Assembly (NCBI RefSeq): GCF_050278625.1
Contig: NZ_JBNNTI010000009.1
Coordinates: 1 to 64,000, forward strand
Source of the DNA: Viridibacillus sp050278625
Lineage (GTDB): Bacteria; Bacillota; Bacilli; Bacillales_A; Planococcaceae
Length of the DNA stretch: 64,000 bases
Direction: 5' to 3'
Shown: positions 54,345 to 63,162 of the stretch, one piece after another
Layout of the letters: each line of letters begins with the position of its first letter
How positions within the stretch are numbered: position 1 is the stretch's first letter
Made by a program: the position numbers and the translations under genes
Notes under the pieces: model-generated
Told to the model about the DNA's origin: nothing
The model's input: only the letters and a program-made list of their open reading frames with translations
Database searches by the model: none

Positions 54345-54460
54345 GAAATCAACTCCTATAAGTTCATAAATTTACTGTCAAGTATACGACTTCATTTAAT
54401 TATATATGAATTGGTAATTAAAAGCAGTTTTTGCTTAGCGCATCAAAGGAAGACAAATAT

Positions 54461-54503
54461 AAGAAAGCCGCTCTCACCTTTGATAGCTGAAAGTGGCTTT
54501 AAT
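54461..54503 (-). terminator. Terminator of the ABC operon
   Basis: AAAGCCGCT and AGTGGCTTT pair (with one G-T) around a loop, downstream of the binding-protein gene on the minus strand. Confidence 0.65.
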
Positions 54504-54582
54504 TTATATAGACGCCCATAACATGAATTTTTTGCGTTATAGACGGGAATCCTTGCAATTAAACCAATCTATCAGTAGAAAA

Positions 54583-55686
54583 TCAATATTCGCCTAAAAT
54601 TTTGACGGCTTTTTCTGTAATTGACGTGTCAATTGCTTTGTTGAAGTCGAATTTCCCTTGTGTTGCTCCGTTTGCTTTGTACATATCGTATTGTGCATGA
54701 ATATCATCGATACGCATTTTACCGTCTGGATCAAGCCCGGTTACAAATACTTTTCCCCATAACTTCGCATCTTTTAATGCTGTATGTTTTGTCATGATGT
54801 CGATGATTTGGTCTTTATCTTCCCCTTTGATAAACGCATCATTATAGTCTCGAACACCTTTTAAATATGCAAGCATGAAGCGCAGTGAAACATTTTGTTC
54901 TTTACTCATGAATTTAGGAGATGCTAATACTAATGCAATTTGTGAATCTGGCGCATAGTCTGTTGTATCACCAAAGCGTGTTAGTATCCCTTTTTCGATG
55001 CCTTGGGCGATTAATGGTTCAATACTAAGTGCAGCATCAATTGAACCGTTTTCGAGGGCTCCTAACATGCTACCGAAGTCATTCATTAGTGTAAATTTTA
55101 CATCCTTATCAGTTAATCCTGCATGTTCAAGCATTCTTTGATAGATGTATCCATCAATTGAGTTTTTTGCAGAGACAGCAATCTTTTTACCTTTAAAATC
55201 TGAGTAATCTTTAATCTTATCCTTCATATGGTTACCGATAACAAATGAGAAATAGGATTTTCCAGGTACGTTATGCCCTTTATCTGCAATAATTTTAACG
55301 TCGATACCCTGTGCAATTGCATTAAAGAAAGAGGCTGTTGATATTCCTCCTGCAATATCTACTTCACCCGCTGCAAGTGCAGGTAACATGTCATCACTAT
55401 TTGCAAATTGAGCAAATTCTACTTCAATATTATAATCCTTGAAGTAACCTTTCTCTTTTGCGATATAAAAACCTGCTCCAGATGCCGCTCCGTCTTCAGC
55501 AATAACTACTTTAGTCTTTTTACTTAATGGTGCTAAATCTCCAGACGGATTATCTTTACTAACTTCATTTTTGTGTTTTGTTCCTGAAGTTTCCTTACTC
55601 CCTGTTTCTTTATCTGAACACCCAGCAATGAACATTGCAAGGATAAGAAAGGGTATAAATAAGCCTAACTTTAACCACTTGAGCAT
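54583..55686 (-). CDS. ABC transporter substrate-binding lipoprotein (NMT1/SsuA-like)
   Basis: 367 residues. Lipoprotein signal with Cys in AMFIAGCSDK, then a two-domain binding fold: SGAGFYIAKEKGYFKDYNIE, ALAAGEVDIAGGISTASFFN, GKKIAVSAKNSIDGY and ALENGSIDAALSIEPL. The class binds sulfonates, nitrate, pyrimidine precursors or riboflavin; the ligand cannot be fixed from sequence. The start is ATG 55686 after AAAGGGGG. It is the last gene of a permease-ATPase-binding protein operon and lies 20 bases after the ATPase stop. Confidence 0.85.
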   Translation of the reverse strand: MLKWLKLGLFIPFLILAMFIAGCSDKETGSKETSGTKHKNEVSKDNPSGDLAPLSKKTKVVIAEDGAASGAGFYIAKEKGYFKDYNIEVEFAQFANSDDMLPALAAGEVDIAGGISTASFFNAIAQGIDVKIIADKGHNVPGKSYFSFVIGNHMKDKIKDYSDFKGKKIAVSAKNSIDGYIYQRMLEHAGLTDKDVKFTLMNDFGSMLGALENGSIDAALSIEPLIAQGIEKGILTRFGDTTDYAPDSQIALVLASPKFMSKEQNVSLRFMLAYLKGVRDYNDAFIKGEDKDQIIDIMTKHTALKDAKLWGKVFVTGLDPDGKMRIDDIHAQYDMYKANGATQGKFDFNKAIDTSITEKAVKILGEY

Positions 55687-55706
55687 GTCTTGCCCCCTTT
55701 TACTAA

Positions 55707-56486
55707 TTACTTTCTTGATTTTTGAACTTCTTCTTGCAGATGCTTCCAAATGTCTAAAAAATGTCCTGCTGTACGATGGTTCGCTCTAATTTGTTCTATA
55801 TTTCTCGGCCTTGGCAAATCATTTTGAATCTCTTTTATGATTCTCCCAGGTTGCGAGCTCATTAATAGTATTCGGTCGCTCAGTAGCAATGCTTCATCAA
55901 TACTATGCGTAATAAATAGCACTGTTTTCTTTGTTTCTTCCCAAATAGACAATAGCTCTTCTTGCAGTATAAATTTGTTTTGTTCATCAAGTGCAGCAAA
56001 TGGTTCATCCATTAGTAAAATTTCTGGATCATTAGCAAAAGCACGTGCAATACTTACACGTTGTTTCATTCCTCCAGAAAGTTCTTTTGGATAAAGCGTT
56101 GAAAACTTTTCTAGACCGACTTTTTCCAAATAGTAAGATGTACGCTCTTCTATCAATTCAGCTGGCAAATGTCTCATTTTTAGACCAAATGCAACGTTCT
56201 CCTCAACGGTTAGCCAAGGAATAACTCCTCGTTCTTGAAAAACCATCGATTGAAGAGGTCGATTTTCTTCTCCCTCGGCAATATTAAAATCACCTACACT
56301 CGTTGTTTCGAGTCCAGCTAAAATACGTAGTAACGTTGTTTTCCCGCAGCCACTCGGACCAACAAGACAAACAAATTCACCTTCTGAAATATTCAGAGAA
56401 ATATGGTCCAAAGCAGTGACATTACTATTTTTTTTGTAGAAAACTTTCGTCATATCTTGAATTGAAATTTTAGTTTTGTCTTCCAC
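55707..56486 (-). CDS. ABC transporter ATP-binding protein (SsuB/TauB-like)
   Basis: 259 residues. Walker A GPSGCGKTTLLR near 43, Q-loop MVFQERGVIPWLTV typical of the nitrate/sulfonate/taurine class, signature LSGGMKQRVSIARAF, Walker B LLMDEPFAALD and switch His in ITHSIDEAL. GTG start 7 bases after GGAGG. It couples with the permease gene 4 bases upstream and the binding protein downstream. Confidence 0.88.
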   Translation of the reverse strand: MEDKTKISIQDMTKVFYKKNSNVTALDHISLNISEGEFVCLVGPSGCGKTTLLRILAGLETTSVGDFNIAEGEENRPLQSMVFQERGVIPWLTVEENVAFGLKMRHLPAELIEERTSYYLEKVGLEKFSTLYPKELSGGMKQRVSIARAFANDPEILLMDEPFAALDEQNKFILQEELLSIWEETKKTVLFITHSIDEALLLSDRILLMSSQPGRIIKEIQNDLPRPRNIEQIRANHRTAGHFLDIWKHLQEEVQKSRK

Positions 56487-56490
56487 TGCT

Positions 56491-57297
56491 TCACCTCCAA
56501 GATAAAATCTTCTTCTGTAACGCCCTTAGTAAAAGTGAAAACAAGTAGCCGAAAAATGAAATGAGTATAAGCCCAACGAACATCTCTTTTAGCATAAAGG
56601 CTTTATAAGAGGTCCATATTAGATAACCTATACCTGATGTTGCTCCCATCATTTCAGCTGCAACAATCGTTAAGAGCGCAATTGCCTGCCCCATTTGAAT
56701 CCCCTCCATCATTACCGGCAATGCCCCAGGGAAAGCAATTTTTAGGAAAAAATCCTTAGAACTTGCTCCGTAATTTTTGGCGACATCTAAATAGATAGAG
56801 TCGATATTAATGACCCCTGCTGTTGTATTGATGACGACTGGGAAAAAGACGCTACCAGCAATCGTAACAACTTTAGAGAAGTCCCCGATTCCAAATAAAA
56901 TAATAATAATCGGTAACAAAGCGAGAGTAGGTATAGGCATGAGTGCCATCACAATCGGTGAGATGAAGTGTCTAATTGGCGAATACAGCCCCATTAATAG
57001 TCCAATGACAACGCCTGGAATAACCCCAAGTAAAAAACCTGCAATAATTCGATAAAGGGAAATGCCAATATGGTTAAATAATTCACCACTCATTGCCAAG
57101 GAATAGAATGTACTTACGATTTCAGATGGCGGTGGGAAGAAACGTGCATCAAGCAAATTGGTTTGGGATAAGAACTCCCATAACAGCAAGAGAAAAATAG
57201 GTGAAGCGATTGTAAGCATCTGCTTCATACGTTCTTTCAATTGTCTCTTCTTCCATTCCTGTTGTTCAACTTCGACAGGATTGTGGTTTTTAGTCAT
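56491..57297 (-). CDS. ABC transporter permease (SsuC/TauC-like)
   Basis: 268 residues with six membrane helices and the cytoplasmic EAA-type loop VAKNYGASSKDFFLKIAFPG ALPVMM. The N-terminal 30 residues are charged. It belongs to the nitrate/sulfonate/bicarbonate BPD permease family. ATG 57297 has GAGGGA 7 bases upstream; the earlier ATG 57312 overlaps that site. First gene of the transport operon, 150 bases after a terminator that ends the small gene at 57499. Confidence 0.85.
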   Translation of the reverse strand: MTKNHNPVEVEQQEWKKRQLKERMKQMLTIASPIFLLLLWEFLSQTNLLDARFFPPPSEIVSTFYSLAMSGELFNHIGISLYRIIAGFLLGVIPGVVIGLLMGLYSPIRHFISPIVMALMPIPTLALLPIIIILFGIGDFSKVVTIAGSVFFPVVINTTAGVINIDSIYLDVAKNYGASSKDFFLKIAFPGALPVMMEGIQMGQAIALLTIVAAEMMGATSGIGYLIWTSYKAFMLKEMFVGLILISFFGYLFSLLLRALQKKILSWR

Positions 57298-57443
57298 TTT
57301 ATCGTCCCTCATTCTTCACCACCTCTTCATACAAATGATATGTACTTTGCCCTCGAAGTGTGTCAGCAGCCTATTAGAAAAGATAAAGCGCTCAGTGGCT
57401 AAAACCTTAATTATGAGGCTAATGAGGAACATCATTTTAAACA

Positions 57444-57472
57444 CAAAAAACCCGGAAATAATTTTCCGGGCT
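57444..57472 (-). terminator. Terminator between the 52-aa gene and the ABC operon
   Basis: CCCGGAAA and TTTCCGGG pair perfectly with a TTTTTTG tail on the minus strand. Confidence 0.88.
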
Positions 57473-57498
57473 AGATAGCACTTATACCTTCATGATTG

Positions 57499-57657
57499 TT
57501 ATAACTGAGACTGTCGTGATTTCGCTGCAGTTCTCAAGAGTTTGTTATGCAGAGTTACCTCCGTTTGTCCATTCACTTGAGATTTTTGACGCTTATCCCT
57601 TGTCCAGTTGTGGTGGATTTGTTGAGATTTTGGATCTAAGTGTTCCGGCCTACTCAT
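57499..57657 (-). CDS. Small basic protein (52 aa), previously uncalled type
   Basis: ATG 57657 is 9 bases after AGGAGG, and the frame closes at TAA 57499, 27 bases before a perfect terminator. The product is rich in Lys, Arg, Gln and His: it opens MSRPEHLDPKSQQIHHNWTR, continues DKRQKSQVNGQTEVTL and ends LLRTAAKSRQSQL. No membrane segment. It lies upstream of the ABC operon on the same strand but is separated by a terminator, so it could be a leader gene or an independent unit. The product is highly soluble and basic, perhaps nucleic-acid binding (inference). The family is not recognised. Confidence 0.65.
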   Translation of the reverse strand: MSRPEHLDPKSQQIHHNWTRDKRQKSQVNGQTEVTLHNKLLRTAAKSRQSQL

Positions 57658-57934
57658 CGTGTTCCGCCTCCTAGTCATGTTGGATTTATAAGTGAAATCG
57701 TAAATAGTATAGCTTGCTTATGTATTATTATACCGATTGTTGATTGTGAATTTTATCCATTATGTGTTGATGAATACATAAAATCCCTTAAGTGATATAA
57801 CTCATCCTATAGTATTAGTATTATTCGATATGGCCAATAATTTTTATTCTAGCCATCTATATTTGATTGCTTAACACTTTAATCAGTACATGCATATAAT
57901 AAAGGGTTAAATACATTTAAACTGAGGTGAATCA

Positions 57935-59197
57935 TTGTTTATATATGTAGTGAAAGCGGGAGATTCTTTATTTTCCGTGGCATCAAAGTATCAAGTAAAT
58001 ATGGATAGCATCCGGATTACAAATGGATTGAAAATACCAAATATAGTACCGGGGCAAGATTTGCTGATTCCAACAGATGTTTATATTGTCCAACCTGGAG
58101 ATTCCTTATATAAAATTGGCCAAATGGCTTTAGTGCCTGTTGAAACGATTAAACTTTATAATGGCTTGCATTCGAATAATTTGTCCGTAGGTATGCGTAT
58201 ATATTTGCCACCTAGAAAGAAATATAGGGCTGCAAATTTCAGCTATTTAACTCCAACAACACCAACAAAAGATATAGAATTGATTAATCAATTTTCAGAT
58301 AGTAATTCTTATTATGGTGTCTTTGAATATCATATATCAAATGACGGTACATTAAGTCCATTGTACCTTCACAGCATTAATACATTAAGTCGGCAAAATC
58401 AAGTAGCGCCAATTGCTGTTATATCAAATTTAACGGAAACAGGTTTTAGTTCAGCTGTAGCAAGAAGTATTATTAGTAATCCGACTATAAGACAGCAAGC
58501 AGTGAATAATATTTATAACATAGTAAAAAATAATAATTTTGCGGGCGTCAATATCGATTTTGAATTGCTGAAGGATTATGATGCAGCTAATTATGTGACT
58601 TTTATCCGAATGGTGAGAGATCGTTTAAGTCCAGAAGGTTATACTACGTCTGTTGCATTACAGGCTAAGACGGATGATACCACTCCATGGACAAAAGGTT
58701 ATGATTATAAAGGTATTGGTGAGGCTGCTGATTTCGTCTTTTTGATGGCCTATGATTTTCATCATGGAGGTGGTGAACCCGGCCCTGTAGCACCGGAAAA
58801 TGAGGTGCGGCAAACAATTCAATATGCCAAAAATCATATGAGTGCCAATAAAATTATTTTAGGTGTTCCAAATTACGGATATGACTGGACTATGGCTGGA
58901 GATGGTTCTGTCATTAGTGCTAGCGCCATTTCTGTAGGTGATGCGGTGAATACCGCAATGACAAATCAAGTACCGATTCAATACTCTAATCACTACCAGC
59001 AAGCCCACTTTGAGTATTGGGACGCATTAGGCAATCGGCATATTATTTGGTTTGAAGATTCAAGATCTCGTGCACTAAAGCTTCAAATGGTCGTAGATTA
59101 CCGATTAAAAGGAATAGGCATATGGCAATTAGGCCTAGCATTCCCTCAATCGCCTTATTTAGTGCGGCATTTTTTGAGTAAAAGAACTGTTATTTAA
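57935..59197 (+). CDS. LysM-LysM-GH18 spore cortex-lytic type glucosaminidase (SleL/YaaH-like)
   Basis: 420 residues. Two LysM domains at 2-46 (YVVKAGDSLFSVASKYQVNM) and 49-93 (YIVQPGDSLYKIGQMALVPV), then a GH18 TIM barrel with the catalytic motif FAGVNIDFELL (acid Glu at the end of DxE) and MAYDFHHGGGEPGPVAP. Architecture and lack of signal peptide match SleL/YaaH, which cleaves cortex fragments during germination and is placed on the spore by its LysM domains. TTG 57935 follows GAGGTGA. The gene stands alone. Confidence 0.88.
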   Translation: MFIYVVKAGDSLFSVASKYQVNMDSIRITNGLKIPNIVPGQDLLIPTDVYIVQPGDSLYKIGQMALVPVETIKLYNGLHSNNLSVGMRIYLPPRKKYRAANFSYLTPTTPTKDIELINQFSDSNSYYGVFEYHISNDGTLSPLYLHSINTLSRQNQVAPIAVISNLTETGFSSAVARSIISNPTIRQQAVNNIYNIVKNNNFAGVNIDFELLKDYDAANYVTFIRMVRDRLSPEGYTTSVALQAKTDDTTPWTKGYDYKGIGEAADFVFLMAYDFHHGGGEPGPVAPENEVRQTIQYAKNHMSANKIILGVPNYGYDWTMAGDGSVISASAISVGDAVNTAMTNQVPIQYSNHYQQAHFEYWDALGNRHIIWFEDSRSRALKLQMVVDYRLKGIGIWQLGLAFPQSPYLVRHFLSKRTVI

Positions 59198-59603
59198 ATA
59201 GACTAGCGACCGTAATAAAAATATTAATTATAAAATTTTTATATGAAATTAAAAATCAAAATACAGGAAGGGTACAAGAGGAAATTAAAATTAATGCTTT
59301 AAAGATAGTATTATCAAGGAATTGAGTTTATTTGCATTTGTTTCTACAATGCAAGATAATGCATGGAAAAGTTTGTTTTTGAGGCTAATTGCTTCAATCT
59401 TTTTTTTATTTAATTTTACTTGGTTAAAATTTCCATCTTGCTACCATCATGAGCCGACACATCAGGATGATGGATATGCGGAAGCGGATACACAAGAAGA
59501 ACTAGGAAAGAATGTCATTAACCATGTAGGGTTGGCATGTTGAATTTATTAATATTAATTAAGGTGTAGAAAATACTTTAATACAAATTCATCTTAATAA
59601 TAC
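59198..59603. other. Intergenic with one doubtful frame
   Basis: A 73-codon plus-strand frame at 59322-59543 starts without a ribosome site and its composition (FFLFNFTWLKF then YHHEPTHQDD) does not resemble a known family. I see no convincing gene. Confidence 0.35.
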
Positions 59604-59643
59604 AAAAGCAGCGCGGGATTTCTTTCTTCCCAGGCTGCTTTTT
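59604..59643. terminator. Hairpin terminator
   Basis: AAAGCAGC and GCTGCTTT form the outer stem, GGGA and TCCC extend it, then TTTT. Confidence 0.7.
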
Positions 59644-59708
59644 ATGTTGTCGTTTATTCTACCTAACTTATTTATCCAATACAGACACCTTAGATGTATT
59701 CACAAGGT

Positions 59709-59843
59709 TTAAGATACAGTAAACGCATTTCCTTTTCCTAGCTCGCTTGAAACCTTTATAGAGCCACCCATTTTATTGAGTAATTGTTTTGTTAGGCTAG
59801 ACTGATTCCAGAACCTTCTATAATATTTTTGCATAGGTCCAAA
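59709..59843 (-). pseudogene. C-terminal remnant of a sensor histidine kinase
   Basis: Reading on the minus strand gives DLCKNIIEGSGISL, then after a frameshift LTKQLLNKMGGSIKVSSELG KGNAFTVS and a stop at 59709. This is the G2 box and C-terminus of a HATPase_c domain. All upstream parts of the kinase are missing. Confidence 0.65.
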
Positions 59844-59863
59844 ATGGTGATTTCTAGGTTATC

Positions 59864-60057
59864 ATGAACAATCTAATAAGTATACAGTTAGGAATAGCAA
59901 ACCGTATTGAAGGAATTAGCGAAGTAATTTCGGATGTTGAGGACAGAAAAAATGAAAAGAATAAATTTACAGTTATTAAATAATCTTTGCCAATAAGTGA
60001 AAGACCTCGTAAAAAGGATAACAAGTTCAATACATTATCAAGACTTATCATCCTATA
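59864..60057 (+). pseudogene. Possible broken small gene
   Basis: ATG 59864 opens a 39-codon frame (QLGIANRIEGISEVISDVED) ended by TAA, after which the same frame continues SLPISERPRKKDNKF for 24 more codons. An internal stop in one gene is possible; the ribosome site is poor and the family unknown. Confidence 0.25.
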
Positions 60058-60277
60058 AATATACTCTTATAGCCCCAGTGTTCCATGTATATGAATGATG
60101 AACCTGTTCAAGTACGAGCCGTTAATGTGAGGCGAAGTTTGCTATTAAAACAGATATTTATGTAAATATATAAAACAAAACACTTATTATATTAAATAAA
60201 ATATGGAAAAATTTCTATTCCTAGTAATATATTTAAGATTTGAGAAATATATATAGTATGTATTGAGGAGGGATAAT

Positions 60278-60439
60278 ATTCGAAAAAAATTTGTGTTTAG
60301 TTGGAGAATATTCATTTTAATTCTGAGTTTTGTATTATTCATGTTTAATGTAATTAGTTTCGCGGTTTTCTCTATTGGCTCTGGAAGCATACTGTTGACT
60401 TTAGCTAGTGATAAAAGAACTCGCAATAGTGAAACTTAA
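60278..60439 (+). CDS. Small membrane protein (53 aa) with apparent ATT start
   Basis: GAGGAGGG is followed after 5-6 bases by ATT 60278, opening IRKKFVFSWRIFILILSFVL then FMFNVISFAVFSIGSG, two hydrophobic helices, and a polar tail DKRTRNSET to TAA 60437. The ribosome site is perfect and points at ATT, not at any ATG, GTG or TTG. Either ATT is used, as in infC, or an ATG mutated and the gene is silent. Confidence 0.5.
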   Translation: MRKKFVFSWRIFILILSFVLFMFNVISFAVFSIGSGSILLTLASDKRTRNSET

Positions 60440-60450
60440 ACGAATTTATA

Positions 60451-60824
60451 TTAGGAGGTATCACCAGTTTCACCAGCTAGTAGTATTTGCTTTACTTGAT
60501 CTATCGTTACTGGTGATGTTTCAATCGCTACAAGATTTTTAGTATTTCTAAAAAACTCTTTTAAGCACCATTTTTATAACCTCTACGCTCAAAGGCGAGT
60601 TTTGAACAATTTATAATCCGCTGATATTTTTCCCAAGATTTAGTTTCCGCTTCTGCAACGGTTTTATCTTCCCCACGAATGAAAGTGTTAGGATTTTTCG
60701 GAAATGGTTCTACGAAAGCAGTAATATAAGTTCCTTCTCTTGTTCCAACAAGTCCTCTGTCCCCGCCTTGTATTGCAACTCCACAATCATATTGAGGTTT
60801 ATGATTCGTGTTTCTAATAATCAA
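60451..60824 (-). pseudogene. Conserved hypothetical protein, frameshifted and trimmed
   Basis: The minus strand opens at a TTG (60824) and reads YDCGVAIQGGDRGLVGTREG, TYITAFVEPFPKNPNTF and LAFERRGYKNG, then stops at 60561. In the next frame a protein-like tail continues CLKEFFRNTKNLVAIETSPV then TIDQVKQILLAGETGDTS to a stop at 60451. One frameshift joins them. The N-terminus also looks incomplete. The family is not known to me. Confidence 0.55.
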
Positions 60825-61024
60825 CTTTCACAGCTCGTTACTCCGTATTTTCGTTATTTTCGTAAAGGAACACGGATTTAGCTAAATTTAATAATCGTTA
60901 AAAACTGAAGGTATTGCAGTATCTTTATCCATATTTACAAAGAGGCTTAATGATAACAAGAGTAAGACGAAATATTAACTAAAAAATCAGAGCACATAAA
61001 TCGTTGCTTCCGAGCGTCTTAACA

Positions 61025-61846
61025 TTACCTTTGCCCGCTTCCCTCGACAAACCCTCTTACAATATGAATGGCTGACCATTCACCTCCAGATGTTTTAACA
61101 ATAGGATAAGTTCTTGGAAAAAGCTGAGTTGTTATTTCTTCAACTGACAATCCATTCTTATGCAAGTCAATAATTTTCGATTGTAATTCTTCTAAATGCT
61201 CGATCTTGTTCTTTATTTGCTTATGACCATCTTCTATATAACCTGCGTGACAGCAATACATATCTTTAAAATGATAGGTTAATAATTTACGTAATGACTG
61301 CAATGTATCGACGATATTTTCTTCTGCTAAAATCACTTTTGTTTTTGCCTGAATAAACAAATCACCAGTAAACAATGCACCAGTTTCCTTGTTTAGGAAG
61401 GCTAAATGATCTTGAGTATGTCCAGGTGTAGTAATTACATCCCAAGTCGCATTTTTTGATTGGAACGTCTCTCCGATTGCTTTGGCTTGAAATGGCTCGC
61501 TTTGACCCCAAAAGAACTGACGATATTTTGGATAAATATAGTCTTTACTACAGCGCTCAACGGAGTCTTTATGAATATAAAAAGGGATATCACGCTGTAC
61601 TTTTATCCATGCCGCACAGCCAATATGATCCTCATGGAAATGCGTAAGCATCACTTGCTCAAAATCAGCTTGTTCGAAAAAAGAACGAAATGAAGGAAAC
61701 AATGATTGTGCGCCTGTATCAATCAATACTCCGTCTACTGCAAAACTAAACACATTCATTTTCACCGGCCCAAGTGCAATTGTACTATTCGCCAGTTGTA
61801 CATCATTATGTTTTGAAACATCTATTGATTGTTCTAGTTTCACCAT
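61025..61846 (-). CDS. MBL-fold metallo-hydrolase
   Basis: 273 residues. Metal-binding motif LTHFHEDHIGCAAW (HxHxDH), then TTPGHTQDHLAF with the third-ligand His, ALFTGDLFI with the bridging Asp, and CCHAGYIEDG. This is the glyoxalase II-like part of the metallo-beta-lactamase superfamily; the substrate is not evident. GGAGAGAA precedes the ATG. The C-terminal 60 residues (LHKNGLSVEEITTQLFPRTY) are a helical cap common to this subgroup. Confidence 0.85.
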   Translation of the reverse strand: MVKLEQSIDVSKHNDVQLANSTIALGPVKMNVFSFAVDGVLIDTGAQSLFPSFRSFFEQADFEQVMLTHFHEDHIGCAAWIKVQRDIPFYIHKDSVERCSKDYIYPKYRQFFWGQSEPFQAKAIGETFQSKNATWDVITTPGHTQDHLAFLNKETGALFTGDLFIQAKTKVILAEENIVDTLQSLRKLLTYHFKDMYCCHAGYIEDGHKQIKNKIEHLEELQSKIIDLHKNGLSVEEITTQLFPRTYPIVKTSGGEWSAIHIVRGFVEGSGQR

Positions 61847-61931
61847 TGTATTCTCTCCTTTATGTACTATCCCTTATATTTTATCAGAAAATTAAAACTA
61901 TAAACACGCAATTGGATTATATATTTAAGAA

Positions 61932-61962
61932 AATAAAAAAGCAGGGTGGCTACCCTGCTTCA
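61932..61962 (-). terminator. Terminator of the 61985-62626 gene
   Basis: AAGCAGGGT and ACCCTGCTT pair around four bases, with TTTTTTAT following on the minus strand. Confidence 0.85.
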
Positions 61963-61984
61963 TTAAAATTCAATTGCACAAATA

Positions 61985-62626
61985 TTATTTTTTCCCGCCG
62001 ACTTTAAATGCTTTTAGCTCTTTTTCAAATGTTGCTTGATTTAATAGAAGCTGCATTCCCTTTGATTCATCTATTGCTAGTTGCATATGCTTTTTATAAT
62101 TTTCTAGATTTCTCAATTGCAGTGCAATTTCTGCTTCTACAGCATGTGCCATCCATGCTTGGTCAAAACTATAAGAGCGTGCTTTCTTATAATTTTTTTG
62201 TAAAACGTCAGCAAGTGATAAATGGTAGCTTCTAGAGGGTTCTCTTTTAATTTCCTTAGCAAATTTAATCGCATTTTCATATTGCCCAAGTCGATAACTA
62301 CGTAAAAATTCAAAGCTATTACGAAGATCTGGTTGCTTATATTTCGCTATGATACGATCTATCTCTTTCATTTCATCCTCTAGCGTGCCTTCTTTTACTG
62401 CAAGAACATGTGCGAAAAGTGGATTTCTACGTTGATTACGCATGGCTCGTTCAATTTTCTTCGCATCTTTAGATAAGTACATAACCAGTACATTATTATA
62501 AATCACGGCAGCCACAGCAACTATAAAGACGACAACTATGACCCATGTAGGAGCATTAAACCAAGCAAGTACGAAACCGATTATCGCTAAAAATAAATAC
62601 AGTAAAACTAATCTTAAATAATACAA
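61985..62626 (-). CDS. Two-helix membrane protein with helical cytoplasmic domain
   Basis: 213 residues. Two adjacent membrane helices near the start (LRLVLLYLFLAIIGFVLAWF and WVIVVVFIVAVAAVIYNNVL) and a soluble helical region from residue 55 (AKKIERAMRNQRRNP, LRSYRLGQYENAIKFAKEIK) with a TPR-like look. TTG 62626 is 6-7 bases after GAGGTG; the longer frame to 62686 lacks a site. No family is recognised. Confidence 0.65.
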   Translation of the reverse strand: MYYLRLVLLYLFLAIIGFVLAWFNAPTWVIVVVFIVAVAAVIYNNVLVMYLSKDAKKIERAMRNQRRNPLFAHVLAVKEGTLEDEMKEIDRIIAKYKQPDLRNSFEFLRSYRLGQYENAIKFAKEIKREPSRSYHLSLADVLQKNYKKARSYSFDQAWMAHAVEAEIALQLRNLENYKKHMQLAIDESKGMQLLLNQATFEKELKAFKVGGKK

Positions 62627-62695
62627 ACCCGTCACCTCGAGCTTATTGTACATTAATTTTAAAAATAAAGCTTTTGATATATACACAAAATCACT

Positions 62696-62732
62696 TAAAA
62701 ATAGACGTAGAGTGTTATACTCTACGTCTGAC
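62696..62732 (-). terminator. Terminator of the GyrI-like gene
   Basis: AGACGTAGAGT and ACTCTACGTCT pair perfectly around GTTAT, followed on the minus strand by ATTTTT. Confidence 0.85.
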
Positions 62733-62734
62733 TT

Positions 62735-63148
62735 TTAAACGATTGGCACCCAAACTTCTATATCATGTACATCTTGTCCGATATATTTTTCAAAACTCAT
62801 AGATGGACGATGTGTAACTTCCTGATTGCTGAATAATTTTCTGAATGTCTCTTGAATCTGGCCGATTCCACCTGCAACTTTACCAACTAAGTAACGACCT
62901 TCGGGAATCTTTACAGTCACTGCTGTAATTTCATCTGGTAGTAGATGATCGTCAATACCTGCGACGTAATCTAAGCCGTCCTCACTCATTTGAATACAAA
63001 CACCATATGATATATCCTGCGATACGTTATAGCCTTCAAGGACATTCGCAAGTTCCTCCCATTTCTCAGGAATATCTGATGTTTTACCATGATGAATACT
63101 CAAACCTTTCACAACAAGTCCATCAATTTTCTCAATACGTGTTTGCAT
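62735..63148 (-). CDS. GyrI-like / effector-binding domain protein
   Basis: 137 residues forming one GyrI-like (AraC effector-binding) domain: IDGLVVKGLSIHHGKTSDIP, VCIQMSEDGLDYVAGIDD, VKIPEGRYLVGKVAGG and VHDIEVWVPIV at the end. Such stand-alone domains bind small hydrophobic molecules and may act as regulators or drug sequesterers. GAAGGGATG lies before the ATG. The gene is 14 bases after the DUF1801 gene and likely in the same operon. Confidence 0.8.
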   Translation of the reverse strand: MQTRIEKIDGLVVKGLSIHHGKTSDIPEKWEELANVLEGYNVSQDISYGVCIQMSEDGLDYVAGIDDHLLPDEITAVTVKIPEGRYLVGKVAGGIGQIQETFRKLFSNQEVTHRPSMSFEKYIGQDVHDIEVWVPIV

Positions 63149-63162
63149 TCAAAACATCCCTT

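Noticed and set aside
57492..57674. Plus-strand 60-aa ORF
   Set aside because: Antisense shadow of the 52-residue small gene, which has the ribosome site and terminator.
59322..59543. Plus-strand 73-aa ORF
   Set aside because: No ribosome site, inconsistent composition, no recognised motif.
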